Assembly: GCA_002393965.1 (NCBI GenBank)
Contig: DGSL01000008.1
Coordinates: 1 to 64,000 of the forward strand
Length of the DNA stretch: 64,000 nt
Reading direction: 5' to 3'
Origin: Bacteroidales bacterium UBA4363
GTDB taxonomy: Bacteria; Bacteroidota; Bacteroidia; Bacteroidales; Paludibacteraceae
This document shows positions 1-9,061 of this stretch, in pieces (position 1 is the first letter of the stretch; the number at the start of each line of letters is the position of its first letter). The notes below the pieces were generated by a model. That model worked only from the letters and a program-made list of their open reading frames with translations, had not been told where the DNA came from and searched no databases. The position numbers and the translations under genes were made by a program.

Positions 1-836
1 ACATACCGTTGGAGAAGTTCAAGGGGGACACGGTGGCGTATTACAACTACAACTTCAAAGAACACAAGGATTTTTACATAGGCAAGAAATTCTCGGTTCT
101 TTATAATGATGTAGAACACAATGCGAAGACTCTTCCAAGCACAAGACCTCTAAAGGATAATTATAAAGTTGAAGTTGTGAATGGAGCTTATGTATATACT
201 GAATCTGAAATATATAGACAACAAAGGAGAAAACATTATCATGATACCTTAATGAAAAAAAATTATTGTGAATATGACCTTTTTGCCTATTTTGATGATT
301 CCAATTATATGGATGCTGGAAAATACTTAAACTGTCAAAATGAAATAGATACAGAAAAGAGAAGTGAAGAGGAAAGAAGAAGAAGAATGTCCTCCTGCAT
401 ATCGGATTGTATAGTAAAAAATGTCGATTTCTTCCGCATAGACATGCGTTTTTGGAGGCACGAAGAGATTATCAGCGCCAAGCGTCTTGCTTCTGACAAA
501 CAATGGATACGGACGAAATCCAGCCGTTACGACAACATGAAAGGCATCCAAAGATTGCGTTTCTCACAGGACACAGTCTATTGTTCTGTCAGAAAAAACG
601 GGGCATGGCAGGAAACGGCGGCTCCATACTACGTTGGAGAAGACAAGATATTCAAGGAAGAGGAAATGGGAAATAAAATATCAGGTGGCTACATCACCAT
701 CAAGACAGACTCCGAAGAGCCGGAGGTGTTTTCCTTCTTCGAGTTCACGGACAGCCGTCTGCGCCTCTGTTCCAGAAAGACGGGGCAGATGATGGACTTT
801 TATGCTGATGGAACGAAACGGAAGAAGAAGAGGTAA
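1..836 (+). CDS. Tandem lipoprotein paralogue, copy A (5' partial)
   Basis: The reading frame is open from the first codon of the window, so the true start lies upstream. The complete copy at 1462-2403 shows that about 35 residues, including the lipoprotein signal, are missing here. The two copies are nearly identical at both ends: an N-terminal EKFKGDTVAY segment, and a C-terminal block containing SSRYDNMKGIQRLRFS and a closing KRKKKR. They diverge strongly in the middle, which is rich in charged and aromatic residues with a few Cys. No catalytic motif is recognisable. The stop codon is followed by about 27 bases that recur almost unchanged after copy B, so the duplicated unit extends past the gene. 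The function is unknown. The conserved-ends, variable-centre pattern in tandem suggests diversifying surface or immunity-type proteins, but that is inference. Confidence 0.75.
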   Translation, partial: IPLEKFKGDTVAYYNYNFKEHKDFYIGKKFSVLYNDVEHNAKTLPSTRPLKDNYKVEVVNGAYVYTESEIYRQQRRKHYHDTLMKKNYCEYDLFAYFDDSNYMDAGKYLNCQNEIDTEKRSEEERRRRMSSCISDCIVKNVDFFRIDMRFWRHEEIISAKRLASDKQWIRTKSSRYDNMKGIQRLRFSQDTVYCSVRKNGAWQETAAPYYVGEDKIFKEEEMGNKISGGYITIKTDSEEPEVFSFFEFTDSRLRLCSRKTGQMMDFYADGTKRKKKR

Positions 837-864
837 CCGCAAGATGGTCAAAGAGTAACCGCAT

Positions 865-1116
865 ATGAAGCGAACGAGAACATTGCCCCGCCTGATGCTT
901 CTTTTGATGCTGACGGCAGGACTGACGTTGGAACCGGAAGGTTTATTAGTCGGATGGGGTATTCCCGCCCTTGCAACCGAGCTGAATGAGGACTCTTCCG
1001 ATGACGTTGCTTTTGAGACCGAACTCCCGGAAGTGGTTGTTGAAGCCAGTTGGGAAGAGGACGATGCAGACTATTCCGATGAGGAAAACGACGGAGTGGG
1101 TTTGCCAACAGGGTGA
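865..1116 (+). CDS. Small secreted or anchored protein, acidic tail; possibly the front half of a frameshifted gene
   Basis: This 83-residue ORF starts MKRTRTLP, continues with a hydrophobic signal-like stretch (about residues 9-25), and then becomes strongly acidic (SWEEDDADYSDEEND, about 61-75). A segment LPEVVVEAS (about 54-62) resembles the 'EVVV' linker seen in many Bacteroidetes exported proteins. Its first codons recur at 2435 after the second lipoprotein copy (MKRMRTLP), so both are downstream parts of one duplicated unit. The stop TGA at 1114-1116 overlaps a GTG at 1113 that opens the next frame. Either the two ORFs are translationally coupled, or they are one gene split by a -1 frameshift somewhere in 1083-1113, where both frames are open. 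The function is unknown. Confidence 0.5.
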   Translation: MKRTRTLPRLMLLLMLTAGLTLEPEGLLVGWGIPALATELNEDSSDDVAFETELPEVVVEASWEEDDADYSDEENDGVGLPTG

Positions 1117-1457
1117 GTTTCTCCGGTATCTATCTGTTGGACGGCAAGCGGATCTATTCATTGCGGATTGACAATGCGATGTTTTACCATGATGATGTGG
1201 AGGAATTGAAAGAAATGTTGGAAGGGGACAATTTTAAAGATGATTCGAGACCTGGACAAAACTTTGAAAAAGCAAAAAATATCACTAATAACAACGTCCT
1301 CATGTCAAAGATAGCGATGTATAATGAGATGGATATGGGCATATCGTATCTGGAAGGCACATTGGAAGGCGACCGGTATGTCTTTACTAAGGTAGATGCG
1401 CGGATCGAAACGCATCCGGACGGCAGTCAGGAAATAATAGAAAACAAATGTGAGTAA
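1113..1457 (+). CDS. Hypothetical protein, possibly the C-terminal part of the preceding ORF
   Basis: This is a 114-residue frame opening at a GTG that overlaps the preceding stop. It begins abruptly inside what looks like a folded domain (FSGIYLLDGKRIYSLRIDNAM) and has no signal peptide. That favours either a frameshifted continuation of the 865-1116 ORF or a coupled second cistron. The remainder is charged, with a mixed alpha/beta composition. No family is recognised. It ends 4 bases before the ATG chosen for the next lipoprotein, so all these small genes probably share a transcript. Confidence 0.4.
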   Translation: MSFSGIYLLDGKRIYSLRIDNAMFYHDDVEELKEMLEGDNFKDDSRPGQNFEKAKNITNNNVLMSKIAMYNEMDMGISYLEGTLEGDRYVFTKVDARIETHPDGSQEIIENKCE

Positions 1458-1461
1458 GATT

Positions 1462-2403
1462 ATGAAACATATAAAAACGACCTATCTGTTTATGGCAGTC
1501 TTGTTATCTGTCCTGGCATCGTGTCAAAGTTACAAACCGGCGAGCGGCAATCCGTATTACAGACCATTGGAGAAATTCAAAGGGGATACAGTGGCATATT
1601 TCAACTACAATTTCAAGGAGCATAAGGATTTTTACATAGGCAAAAAATTCTCAGTTCTTTATAATGATGTTGAGCATAATGCAAAGGTGTTGTCAAACAG
1701 CAAACCACGAAAAAACTATAAAAGTTCTATTATAGTAGGAACTTTTTTATATACAGAGCCTGAAATATATAGACAACAGAGAAGGGAACGCGGTCACGAC
1801 ACCACGATGATAGAACATTTCTGCGATTATGATCTTAAAGTTTACTTTGATGAGAATTCTTATCCAAATGAACAAGAATACAGTTTGTGTTGGAAAAACG
1901 TACGTGCCAAAATAAAAAAACAAGAAGACTTCTATATCGGACTGTCTTCCTGCTTATCGGATTGTTTAATAAAGGACATTGACTTTGTTCGCATAGATAT
2001 GCGATTCTGGAGACCTTGGCCCGAAGAAATTGTCAGCGCCAAGCGACTTGCCTCTGACAAACGATGGATGCGGACAAAATCGAGCCGTTACGACAACATG
2101 AAAGGTATCCAAAGGTTACGCTTCTCTCGGGATTCGGTCTACTGCACAGTCAGAAAAAACGGGGCATGGCAGGAAACGGCAGCTCCATTCTATATCGGAA
2201 AATATGGTCATAAGAAATTCAGGAAGGAGGAAATGGGGAACAAATTCTCAGGTGGCTACATCATTATCAAGACAGACTCCGAAGAGCCGGAGGTGTTTTC
2301 CTTCTTTGAGTTTACAGACAACCGTCTGCGCCTCTGTTCCAGAAAGACAGGGCAGTTGATGGACTTTTATGCTGAGGGAACGAAACGGAAGAAGAAGAGG
2401 TAA
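1462..2403 (+). CDS. Tandem lipoprotein paralogue, copy B (complete)
   Basis: This is a 313-residue protein starting at ATG 1462. An in-frame GTG at 1450 lies inside the previous ORF and is less likely. The N-terminus is a classic lipoprotein signal: MKHIK, a hydrophobic stretch, then the lipobox LASC with the lipidated Cys near residue 21. The mature protein should sit in the cell envelope. It aligns with the partial copy at the window start. About the first 35 mature residues and the last 120 are almost identical, while the centre (about residues 70-150) differs and contains small length changes. No enzyme motif is visible. Downstream bases repeat those after copy A, giving a repeat period of 1567 bp. 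The role is unknown, and more copies may lie upstream of the window. Confidence 0.8.
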   Translation: MKHIKTTYLFMAVLLSVLASCQSYKPASGNPYYRPLEKFKGDTVAYFNYNFKEHKDFYIGKKFSVLYNDVEHNAKVLSNSKPRKNYKSSIIVGTFLYTEPEIYRQQRRERGHDTTMIEHFCDYDLKVYFDENSYPNEQEYSLCWKNVRAKIKKQEDFYIGLSSCLSDCLIKDIDFVRIDMRFWRPWPEEIVSAKRLASDKRWMRTKSSRYDNMKGIQRLRFSRDSVYCTVRKNGAWQETAAPFYIGKYGHKKFRKEEMGNKFSGGYIIIKTDSEEPEVFSFFEFTDNRLRLCSRKTGQLMDFYAEGTKRKKKR

Positions 2404-2434
2404 CCGCAAGATGGTCAAAGAGTAACTGCGTAGT

Positions 2435-2572
2435 ATGAAGCGAATGAGAACATTGCCCGTCCTGCTGCAGGTTTTTATCGCCGTTTCCTTCTATTTCGGG
2501 ACATTGTACCTGCTCGGCTCGAAAGTGATGTCAGAAGCCTTGCAGATGATTCGCAACAAGTCGGCGGAATGA
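2435..2572 (+). CDS. Short membrane peptide, diverged downstream partner of the tandem unit
   Basis: A 45-residue ORF starts MKRMRTLP and continues with one strongly hydrophobic segment (about residues 9-28) and a short polar tail (MIRNKSAE). Its position and first eight residues match the ORF at 865, which follows lipoprotein copy A. It is therefore the homologous or replacement gene at the end of the duplicated unit. After the first residues the two sequences no longer match. It could be a genuine single-pass membrane peptide or a truncated remnant, and the sequence alone does not decide. It ends 22 bases before the convergent glycosyltransferase stop. Confidence 0.4.
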   Translation: MKRMRTLPVLLQVFIAVSFYFGTLYLLGSKVMSEALQMIRNKSAE

Positions 2573-2594
2573 CCCTGCCGTCGCCACTGCACGT

Positions 2595-3698
2595 TCAGTC
2601 CCACAGACGCAACCATTCTTTCCGGACTGCGTCTTCCGTGTAATGCTGCAGATAGGTCTCACGGGCATATCGATTGTATCGAGGAATCGGATGTTCAGCT
2701 ATTCGACGGATGGAGGCGATGAATTCGTCTTTCGTATTGCATAATGCGCCCACTTTCTCATAATCGACCTGGTAACCTTCAAAGGCCTCTCTCGTTCCGA
2801 TGATATTCTTACCCCACATCAGACACTCACACGTCTTGACCTTCATTCCACTTCCCTTGAAGATAGGAAGGACAACCACGTCCGCTTCCTGAAAATACGG
2901 CGTCAGATCAGGAGCATCACTGATTACTTCTACCTCTTTGCCTCTGGCTTTGGACCTTATTTCACTCTCAAGACGGCTCATGCCTTTCCCTACAATGCGC
3001 AGACGGATATCAACCTCAGGCAAGACATTCTCGACAAACCACAATATGCCTTCGTTATTGGCAGAAAAGTAAGCTCCCAAAAACAGACACGAGGGTTGCG
3101 ATACTGTCATGACCGCACCTTCTGCCTCGACGGTCTCGGCCCTGTCTTCAATGGCTATCGGCGTTGTCATGTCAGCACGACGACCGTATCGCTCCTCAAT
3201 CTCCCTTTTGTCACGGTCGTTCAACACGATGATCTTGTCCGCATAGCGACACGCGTAACGGTCGTTCCGGTCCACACAATGCAATACCAACGAACGCCAG
3301 GGCTTCCACCAGGCTATCTTGTCCTTGAAGTAGTGCGTCTCCACATTGTGGAAGAACACAAAGACCTTTCCCTTATATCCCGTTTCTTTCAGACACTTGG
3401 CAATAACGGAAAAAACACTGCGATCCACAAAGACACAATCATACTTGGATGCCACATCTACGATCTCCCTCGTACGACGTGCCGTCAAACCAAAGTAATA
3501 ACCGCCCGCAATCATCGACACCACACCATGCACATAGTCCCAAACGGTATTCCGGTGCTGTTCATCGTGGATATAATACGTATCGATATTTCCGTCTCCC
3601 ACAATACGCCGCAGGATGTTGAAGTTCTTCTGTGAACACATCTCTCCACCTTCCATCACACCCTTGCTCTTCTTGTATCGGATAAATAGAATACGCAT
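2595..3698 (-). CDS. Glycosyltransferase, GT-B fold (GT4-like)
   Basis: This 367-residue protein has no signal peptide or membrane span, as expected of a cytoplasmic sugar-nucleotide glycosyltransferase. The N-terminal half contains the first Rossmann-type domain (FFHNVETHYFKDK near residues 122-134). The C-terminal half has the donor-site pattern typical of GT4 enzymes: PIFKGSGMKVKTCECLMWGK at 278-297, with Glu291 in the E-x7-E position followed by GTREAFEGY. The acceptor and donor cannot be read from the sequence. It lies downstream of another glycosyltransferase and leuS on the same strand with short gaps, so co-transcription is likely. A role in lipopolysaccharide, capsule or glycoprotein sugar assembly is inferred. 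Confidence 0.8.
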   Translation of the reverse strand: MRILFIRYKKSKGVMEGGEMCSQKNFNILRRIVGDGNIDTYYIHDEQHRNTVWDYVHGVVSMIAGGYYFGLTARRTREIVDVASKYDCVFVDRSVFSVIAKCLKETGYKGKVFVFFHNVETHYFKDKIAWWKPWRSLVLHCVDRNDRYACRYADKIIVLNDRDKREIEERYGRRADMTTPIAIEDRAETVEAEGAVMTVSQPSCLFLGAYFSANNEGILWFVENVLPEVDIRLRIVGKGMSRLESEIRSKARGKEVEVISDAPDLTPYFQEADVVVLPIFKGSGMKVKTCECLMWGKNIIGTREAFEGYQVDYEKVGALCNTKDEFIASIRRIAEHPIPRYNRYARETYLQHYTEDAVRKEWLRLWD

Positions 3699-3740
3699 AT
3701 AACCTGTTTTTTTATCAAAACATTATTTCGTCCCCATGCC

Positions 3741-4778
3741 CTACAACGCAACACGGTTCACCCTGCGTCTCGGCTGTACGGTATTACCGCACAAACGGAA
3801 AATCTTCTCATGCACATGGGTGTCATACCAGTCCACTTCAATACTCTCGGGCAGAAAATCCACTACCGAAGAACTGATGGTCACTACTTTCTTCGGCCTG
3901 TAACCCAGCATCATCAACAGTTCGAGGTTCACCACTTTGTCCTGACACGGTATGTCCGGATACCACGACGCGTAGTCCATCGTGTCGCGAGGATGACGTT
4001 TGATGACGACCCTGCTTCGGTCATAGTGCGACATCAGACGGTCCGTCAACGTCCGACACTCCGATAATGTCAGTATCTCGTCATCGACCCATGGCTGCGT
4101 AATGAACAGAATATCTCTTCCCTCGTCTTGAGGCAGGCTGTGCTCGTCTATGTCAAACACTTCCATGACAAAACGACGATGTGACTCGTCTGCCGATGCC
4201 CACATCTCTTCCAAGGAGCGTACACAGGTTTCTTTCCCCTGCTGAACAGGTGTGTCGTTGAGAGCCGTGAGATAGAATCGACGACACTGGTTATTATTAC
4301 CATAGTTCATCACCGACAACGGACCGTACAACATCATCTTGATGCGGCCTGCCATGCTTTCCTTCTCTTTCATCTGCCGTTGATACAGCCGACAATCTGC
4401 TTTCATGTTCCAATCCAGGAACAAAGGACTGTCCGACAACAAAGAGTACGATCGGCTGCCAATCAGCATAGAGGGATACAACCAGTCCTGCGCATACAAC
4501 TTTGCCGTTTTCAGGAATGGATACCGCCTGTATTTCAGCCAGCGAAAGACTGCTTTTCTTAAACGGCGCTTTACCGCCTCCTTCAGTCCAGGCGATGGAC
4601 ACGTGCTGAAATATTCCGAAGGCAAACGGTCCCGGATAGCCTTGTTGATACCATCTCCAAAGAAGTAGAAGGTCCGCCTGCGAGCCGTGTCTTCATCCAC
4701 CAGCAGAAGGTACTGCATCAGGCCATACAACGAGAATGTGATGCACACGTTCGTTATGTCGTTCTTTCCGACTTCCAT
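3741..4778 (-). CDS. Sialyltransferase-like glycosyltransferase (GT52/GT38 type, tentative)
   Basis: This is a 345-residue soluble protein. The C-terminal half carries the two motifs shared by bacterial GT-B sialyl- and polysialyltransferases: His-Pro in IKRHPRD (HP at 262-263), and a serine cluster in VTISSSVVDFLP (SSS at 302-304), about 40 residues apart. These motifs bind the CMP part of the CMP-sugar donor in known members. The acidic DEG-type first motif is not convincingly placed, so the assignment to GT52/GT38 is tentative. The gene is 30 bases after leuS and 42 bases before the next glycosyltransferase, which suggests one operon for a surface glycan. Confidence 0.55.
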   Translation of the reverse strand: MEVGKNDITNVCITFSLYGLMQYLLLVDEDTARRRTFYFFGDGINKAIRDRLPSEYFSTCPSPGLKEAVKRRLRKAVFRWLKYRRYPFLKTAKLYAQDWLYPSMLIGSRSYSLLSDSPLFLDWNMKADCRLYQRQMKEKESMAGRIKMMLYGPLSVMNYGNNNQCRRFYLTALNDTPVQQGKETCVRSLEEMWASADESHRRFVMEVFDIDEHSLPQDEGRDILFITQPWVDDEILTLSECRTLTDRLMSHYDRSRVVIKRHPRDTMDYASWYPDIPCQDKVVNLELLMMLGYRPKKVVTISSSVVDFLPESIEVDWYDTHVHEKIFRLCGNTVQPRRRVNRVAL

Positions 4779-4808
4779 GCGGCAGACTCTCTCCTTCCGA
4801 CTCTTTTC

Positions 4809-7604
4809 TTAGCAGACAATATTTACAATACGACCTGGCACAACAATGATTTTACGGATGGTCTTTCCTTCCGTCTGTTTCTGAGTCTGCGAATCGGCCA
4901 ACACCGTTTTCTCTATCTCCTCACGACTCATATCTGCCGGCAATTCCAGATTGAACCGCACCTTACCATTAAACGAGATAGGGTATCTCACCGACGACTC
5001 TTTCAGATATTCTTCCTTGTAGGACGGCCACGGCGCATCACATACGCTCGTCGTGTGCCCCAGCCTGGACCATAGTTCTTCTGCAATATGCGGAACAAAC
5101 GGTGCAAGCAAAACGACGAGAGGCTCCAATACCGAACGTTTGTCGCAGCCTTTCAGTTCGTTCAGACAGATCATGAAGGCCGATACCGATGTGTTGAATG
5201 AGAAGTGTTCGATATCCTCCCCAATCTTCTTGATGGTTTTATGCAGGGTCTTCAACTCTTCTTTCGTGGCTTCCTCTTCTGAAACCCTGAAGGTGTCCCC
5301 CTCGAAGAATAGTCCCCAGAATTTCTTCAGAAAACGGTGCACGCCGTCGATACCCTTGGTATCCCATGGCTTCGACTGTTCAATAGGGCCAAGGAACATC
5401 TCATACAGACGGAGCGTATCCGCTCCATATCGTTCTACAATATCATCTGGATTCACTACATTATACATGGATTTCGACATCTTCTCTACAGCCCATCCAC
5501 ATACGTATTTCCCATTCTCCAATTCAAATTCAGCATCCTTATATTCCGGACTCCAGTTACGGAAGGCCTCAACGTCCAAAACATCGTTCTCGACAATGTT
5601 CACATCGACATGAATGGCCTGCGTATCATACTGATCCTTCAAGCCCAGCGAAACGAAACGGTTCGTGCCCTTTACACGATACACAAAATTGCTGCGACCC
5701 TGTATCATGCCTTGGTTAATCAGTTTCTTGAATGGCTCTTCCTCGCAGACGAGACCCAAATCGTACAGGAACTTATTCCACACCTTACTGTAGATCAGGT
5801 GACCCGTAGCATGTTCCGTTCCTCCCAGATACAAGTCTACGGCTTTCCAATACTCATCTGCCTCTTTCGATACCAACGACGTATCGTTATGAGGGTCCAT
5901 ATAACGTAGGTAGTAGGCGGACGAACCGGCAAAGCCAGGCATCGTATTCAAATCCAAAGGGAATACCGTTTCATCGTCTATCCGACTGTTCTCCACGACC
6001 TCCCGCTTCTGCTCATCCCATGCCCATTTCGTAGCATGACCCAGTGGGGGCTCTCCTGTTTCCGTCGGCAGGTAATTCGATATTTCTGGTAATTGCAATG
6101 GCAATTTATCCTCCGGCAACATCGTCGGAATACCGTGCTTGTAATACACTGGGAAAGGCTCGCCCCAATAGCGCTGACGACTGAAGATGGCATCACGGAT
6201 GCGGTAGTTTACTTTTACCTGACCAATGCCCTTTTCCTTGATATAGACTTTCGCCTTGGCAATGGCTTCCTTTACCGTCAGTCCATTCAGGAAATCTGAG
6301 TTGCACACAATTCCCTCCTTGGCATCAAAACTCTGTTCGCTCACGTCAGCACCCTCAATCAGAGGAATAATCGGCAAACCGAATTTCTTGGCAAAAGCGT
6401 AGTCACGGCTGTCATGCGCAGGAACGGCCATGATGGCTCCCGTTCCATAACCAGCAAGAACATACTCCGAAATCCAGATAGGAATTTCCTTGCCTGTAAT
6501 CGGATTGACAGCATACGAGCCAGAAAAAACACCGCTCACCTTCTTCTCTGCCATGCGCTCACGCTCCGTGCGGTGCTTCACCCAGTCTATGTAGTTCTCT
6601 ACCTCTTTTCCCTGTTCCTTTGTTGTTACTTTCTCCACATACGCACTCTCCGGAGCCAAAACCATGAAGGTGACACCGAACAATGTGTCTGCTCTCGTAG
6701 TGAAGATGACCATTTCTTCTTCCTGACCCTTGATCTTGAAACGCACCTCAGCTCCTTCACTACGCCCAATCCAATTGCGCTGCGACTCCTTCAAGGACTC
6801 TGTCCAGTCCACCGTCTCCAAGCCGTCCAACAGTCGCTGGGCATAGGCCGATACTCGCAGACTCCATTGACTCATCTTCTTCTGTTCTACTGGGAATCCA
6901 CCACGTACGCTCAAACCCTCACTGACTTCATCATTCGCCAATACCGTACCCAGTCCTGGACACCAATTCACCATCGTATCTGCCTTATAAGCAATACGAT
7001 AATTCATCAATACTTCACTCTTTTTAGCCTCATCATAGCCCTTCCACTCCTCGGCGCTGAAGTGCAGTTCCTTCGTCTGAGCCGCATCCAGACCTTCCGT
7101 ACCATTCGTTTCCAGATGCGCAATGAGTTTCGCTATCGGCTGGGCTTTCTGCTCCTTCGTGTCATAATAATGGTTGAACATCTGGATAAACGCCCACTGG
7201 GTCCATTTGTAGTAACCAGGTTCGCAGGTCTTTACTTCCCTGTCCCAGTCGAAGCAGAATCCGATCTTGTCAAGCTGCTCTCGGTAACGGGCTATGTTGT
7301 TTCTCGTCGTGACAGCTGGATGCTGACCCGTCTTGATGGCATATTGCTCGGCTGGAAGACCATAGGCATCGTACCCCATCGGGTGCAACACGTTATAGCC
7401 ACACTGACGCTTATACCTTGCGTAGATATCCGAAGCAATATATCCCAGCGGATGACCTACGTGAAGTCCCGCACCCGACGGATACGGGAACATGTCCAGC
7501 ACATAACATTTCTTCTTGTTCTTGTCTATCTCCACGTGGTAGGTCTTCTGCTCTCGCCATTTCTCCTGCCACTTTTTCTCGATTTCGTTAAAATTATATT
7601 CCAT
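4809..7604 (-). CDS. leuS: Leucyl-tRNA synthetase
   Basis: Class I aminoacyl-tRNA synthetase of 931 residues that charges tRNA-Leu. I chose the ATG at 7604 ([12 protein letters not shown]), which matches the usual start of Bacteroidetes LeuS. A longer frame to 7664 adds 20 atypical residues. HVGH (48-51) is the HIGH motif, and KMSKS (708-712) is the second ATP-binding signature. The large insertion between them holds the CP1 editing domain, with the conserved TTRADTLFG and ending before [17 protein letters not shown]-terminal anticodon-binding domain follows. A TATCTTTG promoter lies about 90 bases upstream. Two glycosyltransferase genes follow closely and probably share the transcript. Confidence 0.97.
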   Translation of the reverse strand: MEYNFNEIEKKWQEKWREQKTYHVEIDKNKKKCYVLDMFPYPSGAGLHVGHPLGYIASDIYARYKRQCGYNVLHPMGYDAYGLPAEQYAIKTGQHPAVTTRNNIARYREQLDKIGFCFDWDREVKTCEPGYYKWTQWAFIQMFNHYYDTKEQKAQPIAKLIAHLETNGTEGLDAAQTKELHFSAEEWKGYDEAKKSEVLMNYRIAYKADTMVNWCPGLGTVLANDEVSEGLSVRGGFPVEQKKMSQWSLRVSAYAQRLLDGLETVDWTESLKESQRNWIGRSEGAEVRFKIKGQEEEMVIFTTRADTLFGVTFMVLAPESAYVEKVTTKEQGKEVENYIDWVKHRTERERMAEKKVSGVFSGSYAVNPITGKEIPIWISEYVLAGYGTGAIMAVPAHDSRDYAFAKKFGLPIIPLIEGADVSEQSFDAKEGIVCNSDFLNGLTVKEAIAKAKVYIKEKGIGQVKVNYRIRDAIFSRQRYWGEPFPVYYKHGIPTMLPEDKLPLQLPEISNYLPTETGEPPLGHATKWAWDEQKREVVENSRIDDETVFPLDLNTMPGFAGSSAYYLRYMDPHNDTSLVSKEADEYWKAVDLYLGGTEHATGHLIYSKVWNKFLYDLGLVCEEEPFKKLINQGMIQGRSNFVYRVKGTNRFVSLGLKDQYDTQAIHVDVNIVENDVLDVEAFRNWSPEYKDAEFELENGKYVCGWAVEKMSKSMYNVVNPDDIVERYGADTLRLYEMFLGPIEQSKPWDTKGIDGVHRFLKKFWGLFFEGDTFRVSEEEATKEELKTLHKTIKKIGEDIEHFSFNTSVSAFMICLNELKGCDKRSVLEPLVVLLAPFVPHIAEELWSRLGHTTSVCDAPWPSYKEEYLKESSVRYPISFNGKVRFNLELPADMSREEIEKTVLADSQTQKQTEGKTIRKIIVVPGRIVNIVC

Positions 7605-7692
7605 TTTTTTGTTTGATATGCTTACGCTTCGACCCCTCTGGTCTTTCTCCAACGAAAAAGACAAAAGAGCGGATTACCAAATCCTTAAACGG

Positions 7693-7700
7693 CAAAGATA
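7693..7700 (-). promoter_or_regulatory. -7 promoter element of leuS (TATCTTTG)
   Basis: The minus strand reads TATCTTTG, an exact match to the Bacteroidetes -7 consensus TAnnTTTG. It lies about 90 bases upstream of the leuS ATG, in the gap after the upstream glycosyltransferase stop. No clear -33 TTTG was found at the usual spacing. Confidence 0.6.
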
Positions 7701-7739
7701 GTCATTTCTTCCCGTCTTTGCCGTTGTGTTTGTCTTCTT

Positions 7740-8921
7740 TTACGATAAAATATCCTGCCACTTTCGTACAATCTTGTCCATCGAGAAGTTTCGACTGGTC
7801 TCAAAACCCCTCTCGGAGAATCGCTTCCGTTTCCTGGGATTACGCATCAGTTCTTCCAGGGCAGCAGCAAAAGCCTTCACATCGTTGTTCCTGACAAGAA
7901 GACCATTCTCTCCACGCTCTATAACGTCGTGTACAGAGGCAAAACTGTCAAACGCAATAGGGACTACCCGATTCTGCTGTGCCTCCAGCAATACCATCGG
8001 CAAACCTTCATACGCGGACGTCATCATCAGTATCGGAGTGCTTGCATAATAAGAAGATAAATCCTGATTGCCAGGGAATTCTATCCGTGGCAGTTGCATG
8101 GCATGTGCCTTGCGCTTGAAGAGCTCCCAGTCGCTTCCCTCTCCGATAAGTGTCAGCGTCCATTCCTGCAAATCATCCTGACGGACCACCCGTTCCCATA
8201 TCTTCAGCGCCAGCCACACCCGTTTATGGTCCTCCTCCATTCGTGCCACCATCATGACTCGTTTTTTCTTTTCATCATTCGGGATAATCAGCATATCCTG
8301 TTCTCCATAGGGCAACGGATTCGGAACAGCAGCAATCCTGTTCCGGTCCGTACCTCCACACATCCGTAGGTAGTCATCCACATATCTCTCCGTCTCCAGC
8401 ACAACCAGATCCGAATGCTCATACGCGACACCGTATTTTCGCCGCATCTTCGCCATAAAAAATGATTCTCCGAAAATTCGCAACCAGGATAGCATCAGAA
8501 GACGTTGAAGGTTATGACGAATGTTATGACCATGCAATAGGGCATAACACACGAAATCCAGATCTCCCGTGTCTGTGATTTCGTACTTCGGCATCATGTG
8601 ATAGGAATAAACATGGCGCACCGAGGCATTACGGCAGGCTCGATGTATGGACGGGATAAACCCGAACGTATTCTCCCTGACCATCAACTCGTCCATCACA
8701 CAGTGGATATTCCTTTCACGCAGAAAATCCTCCAATCGCTCCTCCAGATTCGCAGACAGGAAATCAAAACAGGAAACACCCTCTTCCGACGGTTCAATGC
8801 AGGCGTAACAGACCGACCATCCCAGCCGCGACTCGAAAGCCTCTCCAAGAGCACGTACTACCCGCTCTATACCTCCACTCCGCAGCGTTACCTTATGGTC
8901 TGTCACAAATAGGATGTTCAT
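7740..8921 (-). CDS. Glycosyltransferase family 4-like
   Basis: A 393-residue GT-B glycosyltransferase. The start is set at ATG 8921 (MNILFVTDHK), because the upstream in-frame extension runs through the promoter and is compositionally unlike a protein. The N-terminal domain opens with a beta strand and the glycine-rich acceptor-side loop (RSGGIERVVRAL). The C-terminal donor domain has MVARMEEDHKRVWLAL, LIGEGSDW, and the E-x7-E region SAYEGLPMVLLEAQ followed by GLLV. This is the standard set for GT4 enzymes using UDP- or GDP-sugars. It lies upstream of leuS with its own promoter, and its stop is about 136 bases before the leuS start codon. The substrate is unknown. Confidence 0.85.
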   Translation of the reverse strand: MNILFVTDHKVTLRSGGIERVVRALGEAFESRLGWSVCYACIEPSEEGVSCFDFLSANLEERLEDFLRERNIHCVMDELMVRENTFGFIPSIHRACRNASVRHVYSYHMMPKYEITDTGDLDFVCYALLHGHNIRHNLQRLLMLSWLRIFGESFFMAKMRRKYGVAYEHSDLVVLETERYVDDYLRMCGGTDRNRIAAVPNPLPYGEQDMLIIPNDEKKKRVMMVARMEEDHKRVWLALKIWERVVRQDDLQEWTLTLIGEGSDWELFKRKAHAMQLPRIEFPGNQDLSSYYASTPILMMTSAYEGLPMVLLEAQQNRVVPIAFDSFASVHDVIERGENGLLVRNNDVKAFAAALEELMRNPRKRKRFSERGFETSRNFSMDKIVRKWQDILS

Positions 8922-8947
8922 CTTTATTCGCTCCTTTTGCATAGTTG

Positions 8948-8955
8948 CAAAAATA
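8948..8955 (-). promoter_or_regulatory. -7 promoter element of the glycosyltransferase (TATTTTTG)
   Basis: The minus strand reads TATTTTTG, 26 bases upstream of the chosen ATG at 8921. It supports that start over the longer frame. It faces away from the helicase promoter at 9030, so the region is a divergent promoter pair. Confidence 0.55.
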
Positions 8956-9029
8956 ATCATTTCTTCCTGCACGGGACACCTACGGGACCGCCAATCGCTG
9001 CGTCCTCCCCTCTTCTCCCCTTTTTTTCG

Positions 9030-9037
9030 TATCTTTG
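9030..9037 (+). promoter_or_regulatory. -7 promoter element of the DEAD-box helicase (TATCTTTG)
   Basis: An exact TATCTTTG lies 25 bases before the start codon at 9062. A TTG that could prolong the reading frame to 9035 falls inside this element, which rules that start out. Confidence 0.65.
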
Positions 9038-9061
9038 ACACCGATTATTAACGATATGGCC

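Noticed and set aside
6414..7616. A 400-codon open frame on the plus strand opposite leuS.
   Set aside because: It is antisense to an essential conserved gene, with no domain or promoter. It is a shadow frame.
7605..7664. LeuS start 20 codons upstream.
   Set aside because: The extension is atypical and poorly conserved in type; ATG 7604 begins the usual MEYNF sequence.
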